A stretch of 64,000 nt of DNA, taken from an uncultured bacterium. GTDB lineage: Bacteria > Elusimicrobiota > Elusimicrobia > Elusimicrobiales > Elusimicrobiaceae. The notes beneath the pieces are model-generated. The model was not told the DNA's origin. It was given only the letters and a program-made list of their open reading frames with translations, and made no database searches. Every line of letters begins with the position of its first letter. Position 1 is the stretch's first letter. The translations under genes were made by a program, and so were the position numbers. The stretch is from contig CASFOP010000001.1 of the NCBI GenBank assembly GCA_949296525.1, positions 1 through 64,000 on the forward strand. Reading direction: 5' to 3'. Positions 16,709 to 25,383 of this stretch are shown piece by piece.

Positions 16709-17313
16709 TTGCTTTCCTCCAATGCGCCAGAAAACCTATTCCAAATCGTATATAACATCAAAGCATTAACAACCCATACAGCCATGCCGGTAACAAATGC
16801 CGTAGGATAATTAAATGCAGCCAGCAGTCCCAAAAGCCCCATCCAAAACGCGCGGTCACTTTTTCCCATAGGCCCGTCATAACGCCGAGATGCCTGAATT
16901 TGCAGTCCCATAATTCCGGCGGTTTCCGTTAGCGTAAGCAAAACAGAAAACACCAGTATATTCCAAATGCAAATATGACGAACGTATAAAAAAGGGATGT
17001 ACAAAACCAAATCAGACAAAATGTCCCCGATTTCATTGAGAATAGCTCCTAACCGGGTGGCCTGGTTGTACTCACGGGCCATCATCCCATCAAAAGCGTT
17101 TAATGCCATGCGAATAAACAAAAACACAGGCAAACTAACATATAGCCAAGTATGCGTTGGCCCATACATGTAAAGCATCCAGCCCAACAGACACGACAAA
17201 ACAAAAGCTGCGACCGTGATTTGATTCGCTGTTATATGGTGAGCTGCCAAAAAACGCACAATGGGACGAAGCATTCGCTGAAAAGCAGGTTTTAATTGAT
17301 AAACAGAAATCAT
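16705..17313 (-). CDS. ynbA: CDP-alcohol phosphatidyltransferase (YnbA-like)
   Basis: 202-aa integral-membrane enzyme, first gene of the cluster. The family motif is D..DG..AR(8)G...D...D. Here it reads NAFDGMMAR...GAILNEIGD, so the first and third metal-binding Asp are Asn while the DG, AR and last D remain. This may be a feature of the YnbA branch or a loss of normal catalysis. If active it would move phosphatidyl from CDP-diacylglycerol (made by the ynbB product) to a hydroxyl acceptor. The ATG is preceded by a leaderless-type promoter and no Shine-Dalgarno. The following gene overlaps by ATGA. Confidence 0.85.
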   Translation of the reverse strand: MISVYQLKPAFQRMLRPIVRFLAAHHITANQITVAAFVLSCLLGWMLYMYGPTHTWLYVSLPVFLFIRMALNAFDGMMAREYNQATRLGAILNEIGDILSDLVLYIPFLYVRHICIWNILVFSVLLTLTETAGIMGLQIQASRRYDGPMGKSDRAFWMGLLGLLAAFNYPTAFVTGMAVWVVNALMLYTIWNRFSGALEESK

Positions 17314-17319
17314 ATATTT

Positions 17320-17325
17320 ATTTTA
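17320..17325 (-). promoter_or_regulatory. -10 of the lipid-cluster promoter (leaderless)
   Basis: On the minus strand TAAAAT ends exactly 6 bases before the ATG at 17313. There is no Shine-Dalgarno. It lies back to back with the divergent promoter at 17357. Confidence 0.6.
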
Positions 17326-17353
17326 CAACATATTTATTTTTATAAGTACGTTT

Positions 17354-17362
17354 TGCTAAAAT
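17354..17362 (+). promoter_or_regulatory. Extended -10 of a leaderless promoter (alpha/beta hydrolase)
   Basis: TGC-TAAAAT, with TGC at 17354-17356 and the hexamer at 17357-17362, ends 6 bases before the ATG at 17369. No Shine-Dalgarno is visible. Confidence 0.6.
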
Positions 17363-17368
17363 ACACAT

Positions 17369-18217
17369 ATGCTTATAGCCGTCTATGTAGTTATCATTAT
17401 CCTGCTATCACTAGTGTGTTGGGCTGTATGGGTGTCCAAAGGGCCCAAACCAGCCATTCGGGTTACACCTGCGGATTACCATTTGCAAGCACAAACCGTT
17501 TCTTTGGTTACCGCTGATCAAATAACGCTTGAAGGCTGGTTGATTAAGAATGCAAACAGTACAAAAACAATCATCCTAGTACATGGTTTTGGCATGAACA
17601 AAGGTGAAGTTTTAAAACGCACGTACTATCTGGCTACAACTTATAACTTGTTATACTTAGACTGCCGCGGAGCCGGGGATAGCGCCGGACATAGTGAAGC
17701 CGGACTGCAGGAAAGTAAGGATATAGAAGCAGCTGTACAGTATCTCCGTACAGCACACCCCCATCTATCTCAACAAATCGCACTATACGGTATCAGCATG
17801 GGTTCGGCCGCAGCTTCATACTATACTGCCACTCAAGGCGGCATCAAATGCCTCATACTCGAATCTTCTTATTTTTCATTTAAAAATGTGGCAAAACGCT
17901 GGATGTGGAGACACGCCAAAGTACCTTATTTTCCACTGGTGGCTTCCCTGATTTTCTGGAAAGAATACCGGATGGGGCAAAAAGTGGAAACTTTTGCTTT
18001 ACAAAATACGGCTTCCCAAATTACTTGCCCAGTACTCATGATACAGGGAGAAAAGGATAAATTGGCTCCTGTTGCCAAAGCTCAAAAAACATATAACTTA
18101 TTAACAGCCCCTAAAGAATTATGGGTGGTGCCCCAAGCCGGACATTTATCCTGTTACAAGGTGGGAGGGGCCGCCTATGTGGATAAAATAACTCGTTTTT
18201 TTCAAGAGAATTTATAG
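17369..18217 (+). CDS. Membrane-anchored alpha/beta hydrolase
   Basis: 282 aa. One N-terminal membrane helix (residues 1-22) is followed by a serine-hydrolase fold: oxyanion segment VHGFGMNKGE, DCRGAGDSAG, nucleophile elbow YGISMGSAA, Asp in GEKDKLAP and His in QAGHLS. All triad members are visible. It resembles the YhfR/FrsA-like S9/S33 hydrolases without a clear subgroup. It is transcribed away from the lipid cluster from a back-to-back promoter region of about 55 bases, shares the cluster's AT-rich composition, and may act on the same lipids or on acyl esters in the periplasm. Confidence 0.85.
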   Translation: MLIAVYVVIIILLSLVCWAVWVSKGPKPAIRVTPADYHLQAQTVSLVTADQITLEGWLIKNANSTKTIILVHGFGMNKGEVLKRTYYLATTYNLLYLDCRGAGDSAGHSEAGLQESKDIEAAVQYLRTAHPHLSQQIALYGISMGSAAASYYTATQGGIKCLILESSYFSFKNVAKRWMWRHAKVPYFPLVASLIFWKEYRMGQKVETFALQNTASQITCPVLMIQGEKDKLAPVAKAQKTYNLLTAPKELWVVPQAGHLSCYKVGGAAYVDKITRFFQENL

Positions 18218-18333
18218 ATATTGCCTTTGGCAGTTTAGAATGTACTTTTATAACCCATGCTTTTGCTAAACCTTACCTGTAATTATATAGCTGTGAAAAT
18301 TTTTCTTCGCCGTGTTACAAAGAAAAACCGTAT

Positions 18334-19350
18334 ATGGGTTTGCCTGCAGCCACACCCTTCGCACATATGCATATTTTAAAAGCCGCCGCCGAGCAATTAC
18401 CTCTTATCCTGCCCGTATATGAGCAGGCGCGGCGGTTTATGGCCCGAAACGGCAATGCCGGCCAATGGACCAACGGTTACCCCTCCGCCGAGCTGCTGCG
18501 CGGTGACATCGCACGCGGGCATTTATATATTTGTCTGGACGGGGAAGACATCGCGGCGGTGTTTTGCTTCCGCACGGGGGACGACCCCACCTATGCACAC
18601 ATAGACGGCGCCTGGCTCAATGACCGGCCCTACGGAGTTATACACCGACTGGCCGCAATGCGGCCCGGGAAAGGCACGGCCTCTTCTTGCATACAATGGT
18701 GTTTGTCGCAGTGTCCGAACCTGCGCATAGATACGCACGAGAAAAATATCCCCATGCAAAAAGTCCTGCTGAAAAACGGCTTTGTCTACTGCGGCATTAT
18801 CCGCACCGATGACGGCACGCCACGGCGTGCCTACCAGTTCAGCTTACCACAGGCCCTTATCCCTTCATCGGGCATGGCGGCGGCGCATTTTACCCTTTTT
18901 GCTCCTAAAGCCTATCCTTCCCTTTTGCCGCTCCTGCTGGAGGCCGATCCGTGCGAAAGCGTGGTAAAGAATTATTTTACACACAGTCTGGTCTGGGGCT
19001 ACCAACGGGGGCAAGAACCCTTGGCCGAAGCGTGCGTCCAGCCACTGGCGCCAGGACTAGCTGAATTAAAAAACCTGGCCGTTCGTGCAGATTTACGCGG
19101 ACAGGGAGTAGGCAGGGCTTTATGCCTCAGTGTCTTTTCCGCCTGCCAAGGCAGAGGATTTGTACAACTGATTGTGGGAACAGCAGATGTCCCCGGTCAT
19201 CCCGGCCCCTTTTATCAGAAACTGGGTTTTTCTTTTGAACGAAAAGAAAAAGATTTCTTCCTGCGCCGTTATCCTCATCCGATATACGATAATGGCCGGC
19301 TCTGCCGCGACATGCTCTTTTTCCGCCGGGAACTGCGTGACAATATCTAA
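18334..19350 (+). CDS. Tandem GNAT acetyltransferase (two domains)
   Basis: 338 aa (327 aa if started at the second ATG, 18367, which removes a weak N-terminal extension). The first GNAT domain (about 12-170) resembles the small-molecule acetyltransferases that contain an ASSCIQWCLSQ helix and DTHEKNIPMQKVLLKNGF. The second (about 185-335) has the acetyl-CoA loop LRGQGVGRAL and ends in FYQKLGF. Only the second has a complete Q/R-x-x-G-x-G/A loop. The first has RPGKGTASSC in its place. The substrate is unknown. No convincing Shine-Dalgarno precedes either start. Confidence 0.82.
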   Translation: MGLPAATPFAHMHILKAAAEQLPLILPVYEQARRFMARNGNAGQWTNGYPSAELLRGDIARGHLYICLDGEDIAAVFCFRTGDDPTYAHIDGAWLNDRPYGVIHRLAAMRPGKGTASSCIQWCLSQCPNLRIDTHEKNIPMQKVLLKNGFVYCGIIRTDDGTPRRAYQFSLPQALIPSSGMAAAHFTLFAPKAYPSLLPLLLEADPCESVVKNYFTHSLVWGYQRGQEPLAEACVQPLAPGLAELKNLAVRADLRGQGVGRALCLSVFSACQGRGFVQLIVGTADVPGHPGPFYQKLGFSFERKEKDFFLRRYPHPIYDNGRLCRDMLFFRRELRDNI

Positions 19351-19400
19351 TCTTACCGAACGGTAGAATTTGGCTTCTTAAAAAGCTATCATATAGATAT

Positions 19401-20693
19401 ATGAAAAAATGGCTGTTTCTATTGCTCCTGCTGCCCGCAGCGGCTTTGGGGAATGATACTGCCGTAGTGGGAAACATACATATTACCACCACACGCGTAG
19501 ACCCTGCAGTAGTGGCGCGCAAATTCCCCTTAAAAACCGGGGATACGTTTACCCCGCAGGCCTATGAGGACGCCCAAAATAAACTGCACGACATGCGTCT
19601 GTTTAAAAAGTTGGATTTTGACACACACACCGAAAACGGCCGCACTGACATTTCCATTTCCGCCGAAGACGGATACTACTTTTTCCCGCTGGCGTTTTTC
19701 TCTTCCGGAGACAAAGATGTATTTTTTATGTCGCTGTTTGAGGGTAATTTTTTCAAAAAAGGCGAAACGGCCTTCGCCCTCGGCGGCGTCAGCAGCGACG
19801 GCTACACGTTTTCCGGCGGCGTCAGCATAGAGGACAACTTTTTCAATATCAGCTTTACCAAGCTGGACACGGAACAGCGTTTTTACGGAGACTACTGGTC
19901 CAGCATGTACGGGGTTATGAATGTGGCCGATGACGAGGAAGAATACGGTGACCCGCTGTACACATGGGACATGCGCGACTATGATTTTAAGCTGATATAC
20001 ACCCGCACATTCGGCGATTTCAGCGCCTTTATCTCCCCCGAATTTAAGCACACCTCCTATTCCGCGGAAGTGGACGCGGGCAACCACAACCAGCTTTCCG
20101 CCGGTCTGTCCTACCGCAAACGGGTGCGCACGTCATCGGGCATGGGGGCATGGTTTGGCTTCGGGCTTTCCGACAAACAGCAAATGCTGCGCAATATGCC
20201 CGCCCCGCGTTATGCGTACGGGGCCGACGCCTCCTTTACCAAAGGCGGGGACTGGAGCGGGGCCGATTATGACATTACCAAACTGTCTTTAAATTTCCTT
20301 TGGCAAATGGAGCTCAAACAACATCACGTACTCTCTCTGCAGGTCAAAGGCCAAAACGCCTACGGCTCCCCTTTTTCGGACCAAATTTTATCCACCGACC
20401 TGCTGGGCGGACAGGGCAAATACCGCCGCCTCATACGCGGCCGCCGCGGGGCCGGGGTGACGGCGTCTTTCCTGTTTTATATACTGCGCGGCAATACGGG
20501 GCTTTTGGCCCTGCGGCCCTTCTACGAACTGGCTTATGTTTATAGCGACGGGGCTTACCGCGACCACAGCGGCGCGGGGGCCACGCTGTCTTATAAATTT
20601 TGGCGCGTACCGTTCCCGCTGGGCATAAACTACACGCGTAATTTAAGTGACCACAGCGACATTGTATCTTTTGTCCTGGGCGGGCAGTTTTAG
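19401..20693 (+). CDS. Short Omp85/BamA-like outer-membrane protein with single POTRA domain
   Basis: 430 aa with a signal peptide (about 18 residues, ending ALG). Residues about 20-95 form one POTRA-like unit: VGNIHITTTRVDP, then the YEDAQNKLHDMRLFKKLDF segment typical of POTRA helix-strand. A beta barrel follows, with repeated aromatic-girdled strands. Near residue 330 is a GG...RR.IRGRR segment in the place of the L6 RGF/Y loop, and the protein ends with GGQF. Usual BamA has five POTRA units, TamA three, and patatin-like or FplA types one. This is one of the smallest layouts. The substrate is unknown. TATCAT ends 8 bases before the ATG with no Shine-Dalgarno. Confidence 0.72.
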   Translation: MKKWLFLLLLLPAAALGNDTAVVGNIHITTTRVDPAVVARKFPLKTGDTFTPQAYEDAQNKLHDMRLFKKLDFDTHTENGRTDISISAEDGYYFFPLAFFSSGDKDVFFMSLFEGNFFKKGETAFALGGVSSDGYTFSGGVSIEDNFFNISFTKLDTEQRFYGDYWSSMYGVMNVADDEEEYGDPLYTWDMRDYDFKLIYTRTFGDFSAFISPEFKHTSYSAEVDAGNHNQLSAGLSYRKRVRTSSGMGAWFGFGLSDKQQMLRNMPAPRYAYGADASFTKGGDWSGADYDITKLSLNFLWQMELKQHHVLSLQVKGQNAYGSPFSDQILSTDLLGGQGKYRRLIRGRRGAGVTASFLFYILRGNTGLLALRPFYELAYVYSDGAYRDHSGAGATLSYKFWRVPFPLGINYTRNLSDHSDIVSFVLGGQF

Positions 20694-20696
20694 TGC

Positions 20697-20724
20697 AAAA
20701 AGCCCGCCTTCCGGCGGGCTTTTT
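20697..20724. terminator. Bidirectional terminator
   Basis: AAAAAGCCCGCC, loop, GGCGGGCTTTTT between convergent genes. It has A and T runs on both sides. Confidence 0.88.
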
Positions 20725-20740
20725 GATACAGGCCTAAATC

Positions 20741-21769
20741 TTATGGCTCCTTCAGCTCGGCTTTGGCCGCTTCCAACCCTTGCACGGCAGCCTTGCGGTA
20801 CCAAAACTCTGCATCGCAGGGGTCTCCTTGTCTGCGCAGGACATTTTTACACAAAGAGGCATATAAAAACTGCGCAGACGCTTCCCCGGCTTCAGCGCGT
20901 TTTTTCAGGTCTATCACACTGCCTGCGCGGCCGGGGCTTTCCTCCCCCGCGTCCGGCCCGATATAAACATAATAATCCGCCGTTTCCATCAATTCTGCGG
21001 CGGGGGCATATCCCTGGCCGGCGGCTTTTTCCACCCACTGCAGGCCTTTGACGCCGTCCACGGCCACCCCTTCCCCGCGCAAATACGCCATCCCCGTCTG
21101 GTATTGCCCTTCAGGCAGGCCCAGCTGCGCCGCACGCAAATCCCACTCAAAAGCGCGGCGGTAATCCTGCGGCACGCCGTACCCGTAGTAATATAAATAA
21201 CCCAGGTTAAAACAGGCACGCGCATCATCTGCTTCCGCCAGCATTTTCCAGTATTTGGCGGCTTCTTTATAGTCCTGTTTAATGCCGTCTGTATTTCCTT
21301 CAAAATAAGCGGAGGCCAGGAAAAGCCGGGCGTCCATATGGCCCTTTTCCGCCGCACGTCGCATATATTCCAAAGCTTTTTTGGGGTCGGCTTTCATGGC
21401 AGTGCCGTCATGCAAAAACAAAGCCATCCGGTACAGACCGCCCGGGCTGTTTTTGCGCGCGGCTTTTTTATAATATTTGGCCGCTCTTTTAATATCCGCG
21501 TCTTCCCCGCAATACCCCGTTTCATAGCAAAAACCCAGGCCATACAGTCCCTCTGCATCGCCGCGTTTGGCCGCTTTTTGCAGCCAGGGCAGAGCCTGCC
21601 CATATTCTTCGGCCAGTAAATAATACTGCCCCAAATCCGCCTGCGCCGCAGGCTTGCCCTCCTGCGCCGCTTTTTCCAAACTTTCCAGGCTTCCCCAGCC
21701 GTAATGCAACCCCGCCGCCGGCGCTGTACACGCCGCAAGCAAAGCCATAAAAATCGCCGCTTTTTTCAT
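20741..21769 (-). CDS. Sel1-repeat lipoprotein
   Basis: 342 aa with a lipoprotein signal (LAAC box near residue 14). About seven Sel1-like units of roughly 36 residues follow (for example AEGLYGLGFCYETGY and ACFNLGYLYYYGYGVPQDYRRA). Sel1 repeats are alpha-solenoid scaffolds that often regulate envelope or signalling complexes. The export signal puts this one at the outer membrane or periplasm. A GGAGG ribosome site and a TATAAT box lie upstream. A proline-rich linker interrupts the repeats near 270-280. Confidence 0.85.
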   Translation of the reverse strand: MKKAAIFMALLAACTAPAAGLHYGWGSLESLEKAAQEGKPAAQADLGQYYLLAEEYGQALPWLQKAAKRGDAEGLYGLGFCYETGYCGEDADIKRAAKYYKKAARKNSPGGLYRMALFLHDGTAMKADPKKALEYMRRAAEKGHMDARLFLASAYFEGNTDGIKQDYKEAAKYWKMLAEADDARACFNLGYLYYYGYGVPQDYRRAFEWDLRAAQLGLPEGQYQTGMAYLRGEGVAVDGVKGLQWVEKAAGQGYAPAAELMETADYYVYIGPDAGEESPGRAGSVIDLKKRAEAGEASAQFLYASLCKNVLRRQGDPCDAEFWYRKAAVQGLEAAKAELKEP

Positions 21770-21900
21770 TTTTCCTCCGAATTTGCCTTATTATATAAAA
21801 TCGTCTAACCCTTTTTCCGCCCTTGCCGGCCGCGCGCGGAGTTATACAATAAAATAACGCGGCCCGCGGCCGCCCACTTCACAGACACAGGGGGTAAACT

Positions 21901-22404
21901 ATGGGAATGAAAGGAAGGGAAATCGTAGAACAAGCCGGGCTGGATGCCGACAAACTCATTGACATGCTCAACAAAGCCTATTGCGATGAATGGCTGGCCT
22001 ATTACCAATACTGGATAGGCGCCAAACTGGTGGAAGGCATACCCCGCGCCAGCCTGCAGCCGGAGCTGGAAGAACACGCCAAGGAAGAACTGGAACATGC
22101 CGGCCAGCTGGCCGACCGCATTATTGAGCTGGGCGGCACGCCGGAGCCGGACCCGAAAAAATGGTTTGAGCGTTCCACCTGCGGGTATTTAACGCCAACG
22201 GACCCCTCCGTGGACAGGCTGCTGGACCAGAATATCAAAGGCGAACGCTGCGCTATTTGCGTATACCAGAAAATCCTGGACTATGTGCGCGGCAAAGATA
22301 TGATTACCGGTCACATCATCCGCCATATTTTGCAGGAAGAAGTGGAGCACGAACAGGACCTGGAAGATATACAAAGAGACATTGCCGACTTCCGCAAAAA
22401 ATAA
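21901..22404 (+). CDS. Dps-like ferritin (thioferritin/DPSL type)
   Basis: 167 aa, all helical. Ferritin-like iron ligands are visible in helix one (CDEWLAYYQYW), helix two (EEHAKEELEHAGQ) and helix four (EEVEHEQDLED). Three Cys, one in STCGYLTP and two in ERCAICVYQ, lie in the places where DPSL proteins carry their dithiol next to the ferroxidase centre. DPSL/thioferritins of anaerobes use peroxide to oxidise iron and protect against oxidative stress, which suits an anaerobe with an oxygen-sensitive [FeFe] hydrogenase. It stands alone with its own terminator. The ribosome site is GGGGG. Confidence 0.85.
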   Translation: MGMKGREIVEQAGLDADKLIDMLNKAYCDEWLAYYQYWIGAKLVEGIPRASLQPELEEHAKEELEHAGQLADRIIELGGTPEPDPKKWFERSTCGYLTPTDPSVDRLLDQNIKGERCAICVYQKILDYVRGKDMITGHIIRHILQEEVEHEQDLEDIQRDIADFRKK

Positions 22405-22422
22405 TCCGCACACGCTTTGGCC

Positions 22423-22447
22423 AAGCCCCGCCTGCGGCGGGGCTTTT
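22423..22447 (+). terminator. Rho-independent terminator
   Basis: AAGCCCCGCC, loop TGC, GGCGGGGCTTTT directly after the ferritin gene. Confidence 0.88.
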
Positions 22448-22524
22448 GCATTTTCCCCGCCCAAGACGCCCCCGTTTATACTATAATGAAAGAGATGTTT
22501 TTCCATTTATAAAAGGAGGGTTCC

Positions 22525-24897
22525 ATGTGGTATGGTATTGCGGCCCTGCGCCCTTTTGAGCAATACGCGCTGTTCGGCGTTTTGTTCATCGCGGTGCTGG
22601 GGCTTTTGTATGCCCTGTTTTTGCGCAACCAGGTATTGAGCGAAGATATGGGCACGCCGGCCATGATCAAAGTATGGACGGCCATTAAAGAAGGCGCCAA
22701 CGCCTACCTGAAAAGACAGCTAAAGACCATCTTGCCGCTGATCGGTCTTTTGACGATTTGTCTTTTCCTGTCTGTATATATTGTGCCCGTATCGCACGAC
22801 GCGTCGGAACGCTTTGCGGGGCTGACGCCGGACACGGTTAAACTCATCGCCGCTTTCGGCCGCGCGGGCGCGTTCATTTTGGGCGCGGTGTTCTCGCTGC
22901 TGGTCGGACAGTTGGGCATGCGTATTGCCGTGGACGCCAACGTGCGCGTGGCGGCCGCTTCCAAACGCAGCTTCGGCGACGCGCTGAAAATCGCTTACCG
23001 CGCCGGTACCGTTACCGGTATGCTGACCGACGGCCTGGGCCTTTTGGGCGGCACGCTGATTTTCATTATCTTCGGCATTGCCGCTCCGGACGCTCTGCTG
23101 GGCTTCGGTTTCGGCGGCACGCTGCTGGCGCTGTTCATGCGCGTAGGCGGCGGCATTTACACCAAAGCTGCCGACGTAGGCGCAGACCTGGTGGGTAAAG
23201 TGGAAGCGGGCATCCCCGAAGACGACCCGCGCAACCCCGCCGTGGTGGCCGACCTGGTGGGCGACAACGTGGGCGACTGCGCCGGTATGGCCGCGGATAT
23301 TTTTGAATCCTACGAAGTCACCATCGTTTCGGGTCTGATTTTGGGCATTTCGCTGTGGCGCATTACGGGGCACCATGAATGGATTGTGTATCCTCTGCTG
23401 GTGCGCGGTATCGGCGTGTTGTGCTCCATCATCGGCACATACGCGGTAAAAGATTCCAACCGCACCGCCGGAAACGCCATGAAGGCCATTTTTAAAGGAT
23501 ACAGCATTTCCGCCGTTATTTCCATCGTCATTTTCGGCGCGCTGGCCTATTTCTATATGCAGGACGTGCCGGGCGGCTGGTGGCGGCCTTTTGCCGTAAC
23601 CACCATCGGCATTCTGCTGGCTATCAGCATTGACCGCCTGACCGAATACTTCACGGGCACGGACAAAAAACCCGTGCAGGAAGTCAAAAAAGCCACAACT
23701 ACCGGCTCGGCCACGACGATTCTGTCCGGCCTGGCGGTGGGCATGGAATCGGCCGTATGGACAACCACCGTACTGGCCGCGGCCATTTTCTGCTCCGTGC
23801 TGGTGTTCGGTACCATTGACGGACTGACGGCTTCGCAGTCCTTTACGTTTGTACTTTACGGTGTAGCCATGACCGGTATTGGCATGTTGACGCTGACGGG
23901 CAACAACGTGGCTATGGATTCCTTCGGCCCTATTGCCGACAATGCCAACGGCATCGGTGAAATGGCCTGGCACGGTCAGGATGACGAAGACACCAAAAAA
24001 GCCCGCCAAATCATGGCTGACCTGGACGGCGTAGGCAACACCACCAAAGCCATTACCAAAGGTGTGGCCATCGGCTCTGCCGTTATAGCGGCCGTGGCCC
24101 TGTTCGCTTCGTATATGGTGGACGTAAGTAATGTGCAGACGCTCTTAAACGAAGCCTGGAAAGCCGCCGGCGAAAACAAAGCGCTGGAGCTTTTGTCCGA
24201 GGTGGGCATTGTAGTGTCCAACCCCACGGTGTTTGTGGGCATGCTGCTGGGCGCGGCGCTGCCGTGGTTGTTCTCTTCCTTTGCCATTAACGCCGTCAAC
24301 CGCGCCGCGGGCTTGATCGTGCTGGAAGTGCGCCGCCAGTTTAAGCTGGGCGTGCTGGAAGGCAAAGCCAAACCCGACTATACGCGCGCCGTGGGCATTT
24401 CCACCGTGGCGGCACAAAAAGAGCTGATTGTGCTGGCTACGCTGGGCATTGTGTCCCCCATTCTGGTGGGCCTGGCCATGGGCGTGGAAGCCCTGGGCGG
24501 ATTCCAGGCGGGCATTATCGTGTCCGGCCAGCTGCTGGCGGTCTTTATGGCCAACTCCGGCGGCGCATGGGACAACGCCAAAAAAGTGGTGGAAGACGAA
24601 CCGTCCGATATTGCCGCCAACACCGGCAAAGGCTCCGAACGCCACAAAGCCAGCGTGGTAGGCGACACGGTAGGCGACCCGCTTAAGGACACCGCCGGTC
24701 CGGCCGTTAACCCGCTGATTAAAGTGGTCAACATGGTGGCCGTCATCGTGGCGCCCATCATCGTCAACTATCACAATGACTATACCCCGCTGGGCAAAAT
24801 CGGCTGGGTGTGCGTGGTGGTATTGCTGGCTGTACTGACCTGGGCCATTTTAAAGAGCAAAGCTCCTGCCCAGGATATCACAGCCGAGCAGAAATAA
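22525..24897 (+). CDS. hppA: Membrane H+-translocating pyrophosphatase
   Basis: 790 aa with about 16 membrane helices. Couples PPi hydrolysis to ion pumping. The substrate loops are intact: DVGADLVGKVEAGIPEDDPR, then DNVGDCAGMAADIFESY, and near the C-terminus GGAWDNAKK and GDTVGDPLKDTAGP. The selectivity motif reads GNTTKAITKG. Lys at this place is the mark of K+-independent, H+-pumping enzymes, while K+-dependent and Na+-pumping ones have Ala. It probably recovers energy from biosynthetic PPi. A GGAGG site follows a TATAAT (22482-22487) with a leader of about 30 bases. Confidence 0.95.
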   Translation: MWYGIAALRPFEQYALFGVLFIAVLGLLYALFLRNQVLSEDMGTPAMIKVWTAIKEGANAYLKRQLKTILPLIGLLTICLFLSVYIVPVSHDASERFAGLTPDTVKLIAAFGRAGAFILGAVFSLLVGQLGMRIAVDANVRVAAASKRSFGDALKIAYRAGTVTGMLTDGLGLLGGTLIFIIFGIAAPDALLGFGFGGTLLALFMRVGGGIYTKAADVGADLVGKVEAGIPEDDPRNPAVVADLVGDNVGDCAGMAADIFESYEVTIVSGLILGISLWRITGHHEWIVYPLLVRGIGVLCSIIGTYAVKDSNRTAGNAMKAIFKGYSISAVISIVIFGALAYFYMQDVPGGWWRPFAVTTIGILLAISIDRLTEYFTGTDKKPVQEVKKATTTGSATTILSGLAVGMESAVWTTTVLAAAIFCSVLVFGTIDGLTASQSFTFVLYGVAMTGIGMLTLTGNNVAMDSFGPIADNANGIGEMAWHGQDDEDTKKARQIMADLDGVGNTTKAITKGVAIGSAVIAAVALFASYMVDVSNVQTLLNEAWKAAGENKALELLSEVGIVVSNPTVFVGMLLGAALPWLFSSFAINAVNRAAGLIVLEVRRQFKLGVLEGKAKPDYTRAVGISTVAAQKELIVLATLGIVSPILVGLAMGVEALGGFQAGIIVSGQLLAVFMANSGGAWDNAKKVVEDEPSDIAANTGKGSERHKASVVGDTVGDPLKDTAGPAVNPLIKVVNMVAVIVAPIIVNYHNDYTPLGKIGWVCVVVLLAVLTWAILKSKAPAQDITAEQK

Positions 24898-24914
24898 GTT
24901 TACGCTCTTGCAAA

Positions 24915-24944
24915 AACCCCCGCTCTTTGGAGCGGGGGTTTTTT
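24915..24944 (+). terminator. Rho-independent terminator of hppA
   Basis: AACCCCCGCTC, loop TTTG, GAGCGGGGGTT, then TTTT. Confidence 0.9.
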
Positions 24945-24968
24945 ACGCCTTTAAAATCTCTTTTTGCA

Positions 24969-25316
24969 TCATGGACATTTATACACCAGGGCACCATATT
25001 GTACGCCGTTTACATAAAAATCACGGAAATACTCGTCCGATGCACCCGGCCCGGCCAACTGCGCACTGCGTAAATACACCACATTCCCGCCAAGCCGTTG
25101 GGCATTGGCGCGGATATTTTCCAACCATTGTTCGCTCCAGTTCCAAGACGCATCGTTCTGGTCTCCCAGTACCCCTGTGATAAACGCACAGCCCTGCGGT
25201 TTTTGTCCGACAATCTGAATATTGCTGGTACTGACGGTTGTCTGTGTTTTCGGTGCGCCGACCACACAGCCCGCCAACAATACCCCGGAAAAAACAACCC
25301 TTACAAACTTTTTCAT
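24969..25316 (-). CDS. DUF4156-like lipoprotein
   Basis: 115 aa with a lipoprotein signal (LLAGC, Cys at about residue 17). The short globular part contains a motif like A..LGGNVVYL, then YGALVYKCP at the very end. This fits the DUF4156/RcsF-like family of small outer-membrane lipoproteins. Two further Cys could form a disulfide. GGAGGGG precedes the ATG, with TGC-TATAAT upstream. The function is unknown. Confidence 0.72.
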   Translation of the reverse strand: MKKFVRVVFSGVLLAGCVVGAPKTQTTVSTSNIQIVGQKPQGCAFITGVLGDQNDASWNWSEQWLENIRANAQRLGGNVVYLRSAQLAGPGASDEYFRDFYVNGVQYGALVYKCP

Positions 25317-25383
25317 AGCCCCTCCGATGCCAAATTATAGCAAATCATCCGCTTTTTTTTGATAAGATAAACACAGGGGAATT

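Noticed and set aside
9060-18300. Integrated element with att sites behind tRNA-Asp
   Set aside because: No integrase gene and no second copy of the tRNA 3' end were found by eye. Only composition supports insertion.
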